A DNA stretch of 64,000 nucleotides, from contig JADJTG010000012.1 of NCBI GenBank assembly GCA_016711285.1, positions 186,001 through 250,000 on the forward strand, in the 5' to 3' direction. The DNA is from Sphingobacteriales bacterium (GTDB taxonomy: Bacteria; Bacteroidota; Bacteroidia; Chitinophagales; UBA2359). Positions 54,368 through 61,597 of this stretch are shown piece by piece. The position numbers and the translations under genes are program-made. Positions within the stretch are counted from its first letter, which is position 1. Every line of letters begins with the position of its first letter. The notes beneath the pieces were generated by a model. It had not been told where the DNA came from. It saw nothing but the letters and a program-made list of their open reading frames with translations, and made no database searches.

Positions 54368-55315
54368 ATGAAAACCAAATACTTTTTATTGCGCCCTCGT
54401 TGGCTGCTGCTATTGGCAGTGTGGATATTGACATTATTTGCACCACAGCCCGAAGCCCGCGCCCAAAATGCCGAGTTTGCACCCATTGGGGCGAAGTGGA
54501 CTTACCTTATTCCGTCTCATGATATGTTTGAAAATCAAGACGATATTGGTTGGGCGATTACAAGATCTGTAGGTGATACCCTTAAGGGAAAATCTGTCGT
54601 ATCATTAAAGGCTATCACAATGCTTATTTGCACATTGAAAACGGCGTGGTAGAGCGTTATTTCAACGGTGAATTTTATACCCTCTTTGATTTTAATAAAA
54701 AGGTGGGAGAATTTTGGTACAGTAAGATCCCTTATGTAGTAGATAGTATCAAAATACAAGTCGATTCTATTAAGAATATAGAACTTGCTCCAAATTTTTT
54801 TCAAAGCGTCTGTATGTTACTGCTTCAACAATTAGCGATACAATTTGTGGCGTTGAAAATCCATTTTTTATAGACCCTATTTTGTTAAAATATATAGATG
54901 AAAAATTAGGGTCTTATCCTGATTTTTTCCCATTTATGGTATGTGGTACAGATTATTCAACCACTTCCTTAAATTGTTATGAAGACAATGAAGTTTCTAC
55001 TTCGTTGTTGAGCGGTTTACCAAATGTAGATGTTTGTGAATATAGCAATGTAGGCTTCAACGACAATGCAGCAGATGAAATGATGCCTCGTATTTTTCCG
55101 AGCCTTGTGCGGGATAAGCGGCTGTATTGCGAAAATCACCTTTTGAAGACGGAAGCATCACCATCAATAATTTGCAAGGGGTAGCGGTTTTTCATCAACC
55201 TGTCTATAAAGGTGTATCCGCATTAGATTTGCCCGCATTGCCGCAGGGTATGTACTGGGTTGTTTTTCAAAACAAAAATTATTATTCCACCACTAAAATT
55301 ATTATTCAACCATGA
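54368..55315 (+). pseudogene. Degraded T9SS-secreted protein gene
   Basis: An ATG at 54368 starts a signal peptide (MKTKYFLLRPRWLLLLAVWI, cleavage near ARAQN) and a mature start FAPIGAKWTY. The coding track then jumps frame three times: near 54590; near 54800 (a T run one base short, after which KRLYVTASTISDT is read); and near 55118 (a lost base before PFEDGSITINN). The last piece ends with GVSALDLPALPQGMYWVVFQ and TTKIIIQP, the end of a type A sorting domain. Joined, the product would be about 315 residues. Three independent indels make true decay likely. Confidence 0.8.
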
Positions 55316-55437
55316 AAAACAACATTTTTGTATTGCCTAAAACTTCTCTCCTTTGAAGGATAAAATGAGGGAGGTAAATTTTCTATTGCTAAAGTGCCTA
55401 TGTATCATAGTTTCCGCTTATCTTTAACCATTATTTT

Positions 55438-55445
55438 TATCTTTG
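55438..55445 (+). promoter_or_regulatory. Putative -7 box TATCTTTG
   Basis: TATCTTTG ending 10 bases before the ATG at 55456, which would leave a leader of only a few bases. Confidence 0.5.
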
Positions 55446-55455
55446 TCCATTTATT

Positions 55456-56001
55456 ATGTCAGCAGAAGAAAAGCAAATATTAGGCGTGGGTTCTCGTGTT
55501 ACACACACCCAATTTGGCAGTGGCGTGGTGGTAGAAAGCAGTATAACGCAATATAAGGTGTATTTCAAAACGCGCGATGCCGCTTTGGAAATTTCTATCA
55601 ACGATGACCGCCTCCAAGCCGTTCAAATTATAGAAGCTCCCGCCAACACCCTCACTTTAAAAGAAGTAGAACATACCCTCAGCAACTTGCTGCGCCAATG
55701 GGGAAATACGAATGAAATTGTACCTTTGGGCGAGCGTTGGAAACACGGCACAATGGTTTTTCAGCCCGCCAACAACAGCCTCAAACCCAAAGAAATTCCG
55801 ATTGAAACATTTTTTCATAAAATTATTATGACCCGCGATCGCCTGCGCGTAATGGAACAAAAAATAAATGCTTCGGCATTGAGCAATGAAGAAAAAATAG
55901 AACTCCAGCAATACCTTACACGCATCTACGGCTCGCTCACTACTTTTAATATTCTGTTTGCACAAAGCGACCAGCAATTTAAAGGCACCAGCAGCGAATG
56001 A
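55456..56001 (+). CDS. Conserved protein with Tudor-like N-terminal fold
   Basis: The 181-residue cytoplasmic protein begins with a small SH3/Tudor-like segment (VGSRVTHTQFGSGVVVESS...YKVYFKTRDAALEISIND, about residues 11-55), like the end of UvrD/PcrA helicases. A helical C-terminal region follows (EVEHTLSNLLRQWG, FFHKIIMTRDRLRVMEQKIN, NEEKIELQQYLTRIYGSLTTFNILF). The family appears to be conserved in Bacteroidota but its function is unknown; a nucleic-acid contact role is conceivable from the fold only. The lipid kinase gene follows about 70 bp downstream. Confidence 0.7.
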   Translation: MSAEEKQILGVGSRVTHTQFGSGVVVESSITQYKVYFKTRDAALEISINDDRLQAVQIIEAPANTLTLKEVEHTLSNLLRQWGNTNEIVPLGERWKHGTMVFQPANNSLKPKEIPIETFFHKIIMTRDRLRVMEQKINASALSNEEKIELQQYLTRIYGSLTTFNILFAQSDQQFKGTSSE

Positions 56002-56073
56002 TAATTTTATTTGTTGTGATATACACAGCAATTGATTTTCAAAATATTTATTCATTTTGCTGCTATCGTTATA

Positions 56074-56976
56074 TTGAAAAAAAAAATAGCTTTCATTATC
56101 AATCCGCGCTCCGGCACTGACCGCAAAAAAGGAATATTGCAGCTCATTGATGCCGAAATGGATAAGAGTCGCTACGAGGTGGAGTGTATTTTTACGGAAT
56201 ACGCCGCACACGCCACCGAAATTGCCAACCGCTGTGCACAAGCGAATTATTATGCAACCGTAGCCGTAGGCGGCGATGGCACCGTAAATGAAGTAGCACG
56301 CGCCCTTATCGGCAGCCATACCGCTTTGGGTATAATACCCAAAGGCAGCGGCAATGGTTTGGCTCGCAGCCTCAATATTCCGCTCGACAGCCGCGCCGCT
56401 ATCCGTTTTTTGCAAGCGACAACCCCCATCTATATGGATTGCGGCTTGCTCAATAATGCACCTTTCTTTTGCGCCTGCGGCAGTGGCTTCGACAGCCGCG
56501 TAGCCACCCAATTCAGCAATGCACATTTTCGCGGCATTGCAGGCTATGTGTATCTTTCTGCCATAGAATACTGGCGATACCGCCCCGCATCATATCGCAT
56601 TTGCACCGATAGCGGCTACGACCAAACTGTGGAGGCTTTTTTTGTGGCAGTATGCAACGCCAACCAATTCGGTAGCAACTTTAAAATTGCGCCGCAAGCC
56701 TCCGTTAATGACGGGTATTTAGATGTATGTGTAGTAAAAAAATTCCCGTTATACAGCGCACCAGCGATGATATGGAGTACCTTTAAAGGCGAAACCCCCA
56801 AAAACGGCTATGTAGAAATTATCCGTTGCCGTCAGGTATCCGTCAGCAGTACCGCGCTCACACATTACCACTTTGACGGCGAAGCACGCAGCACTTCCGA
56901 ACCTATTGATTTAAAGGTGCAAATTCGCCACAATGCCCTCTCTGTATTGTATGATAATGGCTCTGCCTCCATATAA
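56074..56976 (+). CDS. Diacylglycerol kinase family lipid kinase
   Basis: The 300-residue protein was started at the TTG at 56074, because (M)KKKIAFIINPRSGT is the usual beginning; a TTG at 56032 is in frame upstream. Signatures of the DAGK/YegS/BmrU family are FIINPRSGTDRKKG, VAVGGDGTVNEVARALIG and IIPKGSGNGLARSL (nucleotide binding), and a C-terminal HFDGEARS-type strand. It would phosphorylate a lipid alcohol such as diacylglycerol, feeding phospholipid synthesis. Confidence 0.9.
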   Translation: MKKKIAFIINPRSGTDRKKGILQLIDAEMDKSRYEVECIFTEYAAHATEIANRCAQANYYATVAVGGDGTVNEVARALIGSHTALGIIPKGSGNGLARSLNIPLDSRAAIRFLQATTPIYMDCGLLNNAPFFCACGSGFDSRVATQFSNAHFRGIAGYVYLSAIEYWRYRPASYRICTDSGYDQTVEAFFVAVCNANQFGSNFKIAPQASVNDGYLDVCVVKKFPLYSAPAMIWSTFKGETPKNGYVEIIRCRQVSVSSTALTHYHFDGEARSTSEPIDLKVQIRHNALSVLYDNGSASI

Positions 56977-57296
56977 AACAGCATATTAACGAAAAAAAGA
57001 CAAGAAATTCTTTAATTTTAATCAAAAAAAGCATAAAAAATAATAGCAGCTATGATTTTTTGATGTAAATTTGCAGCCATAATTTTTATCATCTTATATT
57101 TTATATATAATTGTATAAAAAATTTTAAATTATACTTGGTTTTTTTAGTTCAAAAATCATACTCCATCAATTAAAGATTAGATAATTGATTGATATAAAA
57201 TAAAAAAAATATTATCAAAATCTTGTGACTTCTCCAAGTGTAAGCGTCAAATTCTGCATAAATCAAATTAAATCAAAATAATATTTAAAAGTAAAA
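56977..57296. other. AT-rich upstream region of the 57297 gene
   Basis: About 320 bp with no credible open frame. A TAAATTTG box lies at 57066-57073, followed by a long AT-rich stretch that would be a leader of about 215 bases. Confidence 0.45.
57066..57073 (+). promoter_or_regulatory. Putative -7 box TAAATTTG
   Basis: TAAATTTG followed by C, fitting TAnnTTTG; 224 bp before the ATG of the peptidoglycan-binding protein, which implies a long 5' leader. Confidence 0.45.
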
Positions 57297-58253
57297 ATGA
57301 AAAAAATTTCTACACTGTCTGTTTCAATGCTTGCATTGATGATGAGCGTATCTGCAATTGCACAATCAGTTGCTGATGATTTACCGCCAAATCCTGAATA
57401 CGGCAAATGCTACGCTAAATGTAAAACAGCCGATGTTTATGAAACCACTACCGAAAGAGTATTGGTGAAAGAAGAAGGTTCTCGCGTACTTACCGAGCCT
57501 GCACGTTACGAAAACGGCGAAGAGCGTATCTTGGCAAAAGAAGCATCTCAGCGCATTGAGGTAATTCCTGCTACTTACGAAACCGTTAGCGAGCAAATTT
57601 TGGTAAAACCTGCCGGTAAAAAGTTAATCGAAGTTCCTGCTAAATACGATAACGTTACTGAGCAGATTTTGGTAAGCCCTGAAACAGGTCGTTGGGTAAA
57701 GAAAAAAGTTGACCCCGCTTGTTTATCTGCCAATCCTGAAGATTGTATGGTTCAATGTTGGGAAAAAGTTCCTGCACAATACAAAACCATCACTAAACGT
57801 GTAACTGTTCAGCCTGCAACTACTCAAGAAGTAGAGATTCCTGCTGAATACAAAACAGTTACTAAACAAGTTATCAAAACTCCTGCAACTACCCGCGTAG
57901 TAGATATTCCTGCTGAATACAAAACCATCACTACCAAAAAATTAGTTTCTCCTGCTACTTCACGCACTGAATCTATCCCTGCTGAGTACAAAGATGTTAC
58001 TAAACGTAATTTGGTAAGAAAAGGTGAATTCACAGGCTGGCAAGAAGTTTTGTGCGCTGCTAAAACTACCGACAGCAAAATTATGAGCGTACAACGCGCT
58101 TTGCAAGGTCAAGGTTACGATCCAGGTCCGATTGACGGCGTAATGGGTTCTAAAACTAAAGCTGCTTTGACTAAATTCCAAACAGACAAAGGTTTGAGCG
58201 TAGGCAACATGAGCATCGAGACTTTGAAAGCTTTGGGTGTTGATGCTAATTAA
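57297..58253 (+). CDS. Secreted repeat protein with peptidoglycan-binding domain
   Basis: The 318-residue protein has a signal peptide (MKKISTLSVSMLALMMSVSA, cleavage near AIAQS). About seven or eight degenerate repeats of roughly 22 residues follow (about 45-240; core PA-x-YKT(V/I)TK-x-V-x3-PATT-x2-(V/E)-x-IPAEY). A Cys-containing break interrupts them (DPACLSANPEDCMVQCWEKV, about 139-158). A C-terminal PG_binding_1 domain ends the protein (MSVQRALQGQGYDPGPIDGV, MGSKTKAALTKFQ, about 262-315). The repeats should form an extended beta rod that holds the cell wall at one end. Codons are unusually even, with many GCT, ACT and GTA, unlike the neighbours, which suggests high expression. A strong terminator follows. 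Confidence 0.8.
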   Translation: MKKISTLSVSMLALMMSVSAIAQSVADDLPPNPEYGKCYAKCKTADVYETTTERVLVKEEGSRVLTEPARYENGEERILAKEASQRIEVIPATYETVSEQILVKPAGKKLIEVPAKYDNVTEQILVSPETGRWVKKKVDPACLSANPEDCMVQCWEKVPAQYKTITKRVTVQPATTQEVEIPAEYKTVTKQVIKTPATTRVVDIPAEYKTITTKKLVSPATSRTESIPAEYKDVTKRNLVRKGEFTGWQEVLCAAKTTDSKIMSVQRALQGQGYDPGPIDGVMGSKTKAALTKFQTDKGLSVGNMSIETLKALGVDAN

Positions 58254-58280
58254 TATTTAGTTATTCAAACAAACACTATA

Positions 58281-58313
58281 AAAAAGGCGACATCAATGAT
58301 GTCGCCTTTTTTT
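58281..58313 (+). terminator. Rho-independent terminator
   Basis: AAAAGGCGACATC pairs perfectly with GATGTCGCCTTTT around a 3-base loop, followed by a T run, 28 bp after the stop. Confidence 0.92.
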
Positions 58314-58320
58314 ATTTTTG
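58313..58320 (+). promoter_or_regulatory. Putative -7 box TATTTTTG
   Basis: TATTTTTG directly follows the T run of the preceding terminator and lies 34 bp before the ATG at 58355. Confidence 0.4.
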
Positions 58321-58354
58321 CCAATGCAATAAAAAAATCTCACAGAATAAACAC

Positions 58355-58825
58355 ATGAACATGATTCCTTTATATCGTTTTCTTTTTTTGAACATCTTTT
58401 TTGTTGTTCTGCTTGCACAACAATCAGTTGCACAAATCCAATCCGGCAGCCTTTCCACTGCCGACAGCATAAGTATCACCAACATTTTGCAGGCACAACA
58501 AGCCGCTTGGAATCGCGCCGATGTGCGGGGCTTTATGGAAGGCTACCACCAAAGCGACAGCCTCCGTTTTATGGGCAAAAGCGGAATTACCTACGGCTGG
58601 CAGGCTACTTTAGACCGCTACCTCAAAAACTACCCCGATGCCGCTACTATGGGGCAACTTCAATTTACTATGCTGTCGCTCGAAGCACTCACGCCCGAAA
58701 TGGCTCTGATGACCGGAAAATGGGAGCTTTTCCGCACCGAAAAAGAAAATATTGAAGGTTATTTTTCACTGATTTGGAAAAAAATTCAAGGCAAATGGCG
58801 CATTGTATTTGACCATTCCAGTTAA
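58355..58825 (+). CDS. SnoaL-like/DUF4440 secreted protein
   Basis: The 156-residue protein has a signal peptide (cleavage near SVAQI). The mature part is one NTF2-like fold of the SnoaL/DUF4440 kind: ITNILQAQQAAWNRADVRGF, MEGYHQSDSLRFMGKSGITY, ALMTGKWELFR, GYFSLIWKKIQGKWRIVFDH. The fold can bind small molecules or act as an enzyme, but no catalytic set can be named here. It is convergent with phoH, 19 bp away. Confidence 0.8.
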   Translation: MNMIPLYRFLFLNIFFVVLLAQQSVAQIQSGSLSTADSISITNILQAQQAAWNRADVRGFMEGYHQSDSLRFMGKSGITYGWQATLDRYLKNYPDAATMGQLQFTMLSLEALTPEMALMTGKWELFRTEKENIEGYFSLIWKKIQGKWRIVFDHSS

Positions 58826-58844
58826 AAAAAAAACACTCATTCTC

Positions 58845-59876
58845 TTATGCAGAGTCGCCGTTGCCCTTTTTCATCGGTTTTGTTTCTGCTTCGGCGGCTT
58901 CTTTCATTTCTTCGTTTCTTTTGCGTGCTTCTTCTTCGGAGCGGTCGTAGGCTTTGATGATTTCTTTCACCAAACGATGCCGCACCACATCTTCTTCTGT
59001 GAGACGCACCACCGAAATACCTTCGATATCGCGCAAAATATCCAAAGCGCGGCGCAAACCCGACTTTTGGTTATGCGGCAAATCCACCTGCGACAAATCG
59101 CCCGTAACCACATATTTTGCCGAAGGTCCCAAGCGTGTCAAAAACATTTTCATCTGCACTTGTGTAGCGTTTTGGGCTTCGTCCAAAATAATAAAAGCAC
59201 TATTGAGCGTGCGACCGCGCATATAAGCCAAAGGCGCAATTTCAATGGTGCGATTTTCAAGATACATTTTCAGTTTGTCGCGCGGTATCAAATCGTCCAA
59301 AGCATCGTACAAAGGGCGCAAATAAGGATCTATTTTTTCTTTTAAATCACCCGGCAAAAATCCCAGGCTTTCGCCTGCTTCAATAGCGGGGCGCGTGAGA
59401 ATAATGCGTTTGACGGTTTTATTTTTGAGTTCGCGTACCCCCAAAGCTACGGCAGTATAGGTTTTTCCGGTTCCGGCAGGTCCGATGGCAAAAACTATAT
59501 CGTGCTTATTCACTGCTTCCACCAAGCGTTTTTGGTTGGGCGTTTTGGCACGAATCGGATTACCGTTGGAACTAAAAACAATAATGCTATCATCTTGCGG
59601 CGGCAAATTTTGGCTTTGTATTTCCAAACCTTCCAGCATATTTTCCAGATTGTCAATAGAAAGATGACCGTAGCGGCGCAAAAACAGCATCATATTTTCT
59701 ACCTTATCCTGAAAAACCTCCAACTCGTGTTCGCCACCTATGGCGTGTATGCGATTGCCACGATGTGTAATTTTTAGTCCGGGAAATGCGCGTTTGAGTA
59801 TTTTGAAATGTTCGTTGTTGATACCGAAAAATTCCACTAAACTCACGCCTTCAATATTAATGATGATTTCTTTCAA
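58845..59876 (-). CDS. phoH: PhoH family ATPase
   Basis: The 343-residue protein starts at a TTG (59876; KEIIINIEGVSLVEFFGINN). An N-terminal KH-like region is followed by the PhoH ATPase core: TPNQKRLVEAVNKHDIVFAI, Walker A GPAGTGKTYTAVA, TRPAIEAGESLGFLPGD, Walker B FIILDEAQNATQVQMKMFLT and VTGDLSQVDLP. A charged C-terminal tail (RSEEEARKRNEEMKEAAEAE) ends it. Such proteins (YbeZ) work with the RNase YbeY in ribosome and RNA quality control; no ybeY is in view. Confidence 0.93.
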   Translation of the reverse strand: MKEIIINIEGVSLVEFFGINNEHFKILKRAFPGLKITHRGNRIHAIGGEHELEVFQDKVENMMLFLRRYGHLSIDNLENMLEGLEIQSQNLPPQDDSIIVFSSNGNPIRAKTPNQKRLVEAVNKHDIVFAIGPAGTGKTYTAVALGVRELKNKTVKRIILTRPAIEAGESLGFLPGDLKEKIDPYLRPLYDALDDLIPRDKLKMYLENRTIEIAPLAYMRGRTLNSAFIILDEAQNATQVQMKMFLTRLGPSAKYVVTGDLSQVDLPHNQKSGLRRALDILRDIEGISVVRLTEEDVVRHRLVKEIIKAYDRSEEEARKRNEEMKEAAEAETKPMKKGNGDSA

Positions 59877-59992
59877 ATAAAAAGAGGATTTTTTTATAAT
59901 TTAAGGTCAATAAATGGATATAATTTTAATCAAATCGTTAGTTGGGCTAATATATTTCTATGGAATTTTTTAAAATATATTTTATGTCTTTT

Positions 59993-61474
59993 TTAATATG
60001 CACGGGCAAATAAAACTCTTTGTGTGGAGGGTTTTCCTGTCAATATACAAACTCCTGCTTCCTGCAGATTGTTTAAAGGAATACAACGAATAGTTGCTTT
60101 GGTGCGTTCTTTAATCTGCACTTCGGTTTCGGTAGTGCCGTCCCAGTGTGCACTGATAAAGCCGCCTTTTTCTTCCAGCACATGCTCAAATTCTTCCATG
60201 CTATTCACTTGGGTGATGTGGGTATCGCGGTAGTCTTTTGCTTTGTTGAATAAATTTTGCTGAATATCTTTCAACAATTCCACAATATATCCGGCAGCCT
60301 GCGCAATAGCAACAGTTTGTTTTTCTTTGGTATCGCGGCGGGCAATTTCAAGCACACCATTTTCCAAATCGCGTGCACCTATGGCAATGCGCACCGGCAC
60401 ACCGCGCATTTCGTAGTCGGCGAATTTGAAGCCCGGGCGTTTGGTAGGGTCGGTATCAAATTTGAGGGTGTAGCCCTGTGTTGCTAATTGTTGTTTCAAT
60501 GTCTGTACGATTTCATGGAGTTGGGCTTCTTTTTCGTCCAATTGCTTGCTGTTGATAGGCACTACCACCACATGCAAAGGAGCCAAAGCCGGAGGCAGCA
60601 CCAAACCATCGTCATCGGAGTGGCACATAATGAGTGCGCCCATCAAGCGGGTAGAAACGCCCCAGCTGGTAGCCCACGCATATTCTTCTTTGCCGTCACG
60701 CCCTAAAAATTTCACATCAAAGGCTTTGGGAAAGTTTTGTCCTAAAAAATGCGAAGTTCCCATTTGCAAGGCTTTGCCGTCTTGCATCATACCTTCGCAG
60801 GTGTAGGTATCTACTGCTCCTGCAAAGCGTTCATTGGCACTTTTTTCACCTTTGATAACAGGCACCGCCATGTAGTTTTCCATAAAATCGGCATATACGT
60901 CCAACATTTGACGAGTTTCGTCGATGGCTTCTTGAGCGGTTTCGTGGGCGGTATGTCCTTCCTGCCAATAAAATTCAGTGGTGCGCAAAAAGAGGCGGGT
61001 GCGCATTTCCCAACGCACTACATTTGCCCACTGATTGATGAGCAAAGGCAAATCGCGGTAGCTGCTTACCCAGCGTTTGTACGAGCTCCAGATGATGGTT
61101 TCTGACGTGGGGCGCACGATGAGTTCTTCTTCCAAACGGGCTTCGGGATCTACGATGATACCACTGCCGTCGGGGGCGTTTTTGAGGCGATAGTGTGTAA
61201 CTACGGCACACTCTTTCGCAAAACCTTCCACATGTTCTGCCTCTTTAGATAGAAAACTTTTCGGGATAAATAAAGGAAAAGCTGCATTGACATGCCCCGT
61301 ATCTTTGAATTTTTTATCTAAAATATCGCGCATTTTTTCCCATATTGCAAAGCCATAAGGCTTAATAACCATACAACCGCGCACATCGGAATGCTCGGCG
61401 AGACCTGCTTTTATTACCAAATCATTGTACCACTTAGAATAGTCCTCGGAACGGGAGGTGATTTCTTTACTCAT
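59993..61474 (-). CDS. proS: Prolyl-tRNA synthetase
   Basis: The start was set at the ATG at about 61474 (MSKEITSRSEDYSKWYNDLV); a TTG 19 codons upstream is in frame. The 493-residue class II enzyme is of the short, archaeal/eukaryal-like type: RGCMVIKPYGFAIWEKMRDI, LIVRPTSETIIWSSYKRWV, FLRTTEFYWQEGHTAHETAQ and the motif-3 region TSWGVSTRLMGALIMCHSDD. The anticodon-binding domain and the C-terminal domain ending in the conserved Tyr (VLFARAY) follow. It charges tRNA-Pro. No editing insertion domain is present, as usual for this type. Confidence 0.95.
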   Translation of the reverse strand: MSKEITSRSEDYSKWYNDLVIKAGLAEHSDVRGCMVIKPYGFAIWEKMRDILDKKFKDTGHVNAAFPLFIPKSFLSKEAEHVEGFAKECAVVTHYRLKNAPDGSGIIVDPEARLEEELIVRPTSETIIWSSYKRWVSSYRDLPLLINQWANVVRWEMRTRLFLRTTEFYWQEGHTAHETAQEAIDETRQMLDVYADFMENYMAVPVIKGEKSANERFAGAVDTYTCEGMMQDGKALQMGTSHFLGQNFPKAFDVKFLGRDGKEEYAWATSWGVSTRLMGALIMCHSDDDGLVLPPALAPLHVVVVPINSKQLDEKEAQLHEIVQTLKQQLATQGYTLKFDTDPTKRPGFKFADYEMRGVPVRIAIGARDLENGVLEIARRDTKEKQTVAIAQAAGYIVELLKDIQQNLFNKAKDYRDTHITQVNSMEEFEHVLEEKGGFISAHWDGTTETEVQIKERTKATIRCIPLNNLQEAGVCILTGKPSTQRVLFARAY

Positions 61475-61548
61475 CGTTATAGATTTAAACTTAAATTTTT
61501 TTGTGTTAGGTATAATTATGTATTGACGCAAATTAGCGAAAAACCTCG

Positions 61549-61556
61549 CAAAATTA
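61549..61556 (-). promoter_or_regulatory. Putative -7 box TAATTTTG of proS
   Basis: Minus-strand TAATTTTG, about 74 bp before the chosen proS start; fits TAnnTTTG. Confidence 0.5.
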
Positions 61557-61597
61557 AGGCTTTTTGTTGATATATAGGTGGTAAAACTCCCGCCGTT

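Noticed and set aside
44743..55315. Integrated mobile element carrying the surface genes
   Set aside because: Palindromes and repeats are present, but no integrase, transposase, tRNA target or matching attachment sites were found; kept only as a weak hypothesis in the findings.
55657..56526. 289-codon minus-strand frame over 55456-56526
   Set aside because: It spans two real plus-strand genes with recognisable motifs and has none of its own.
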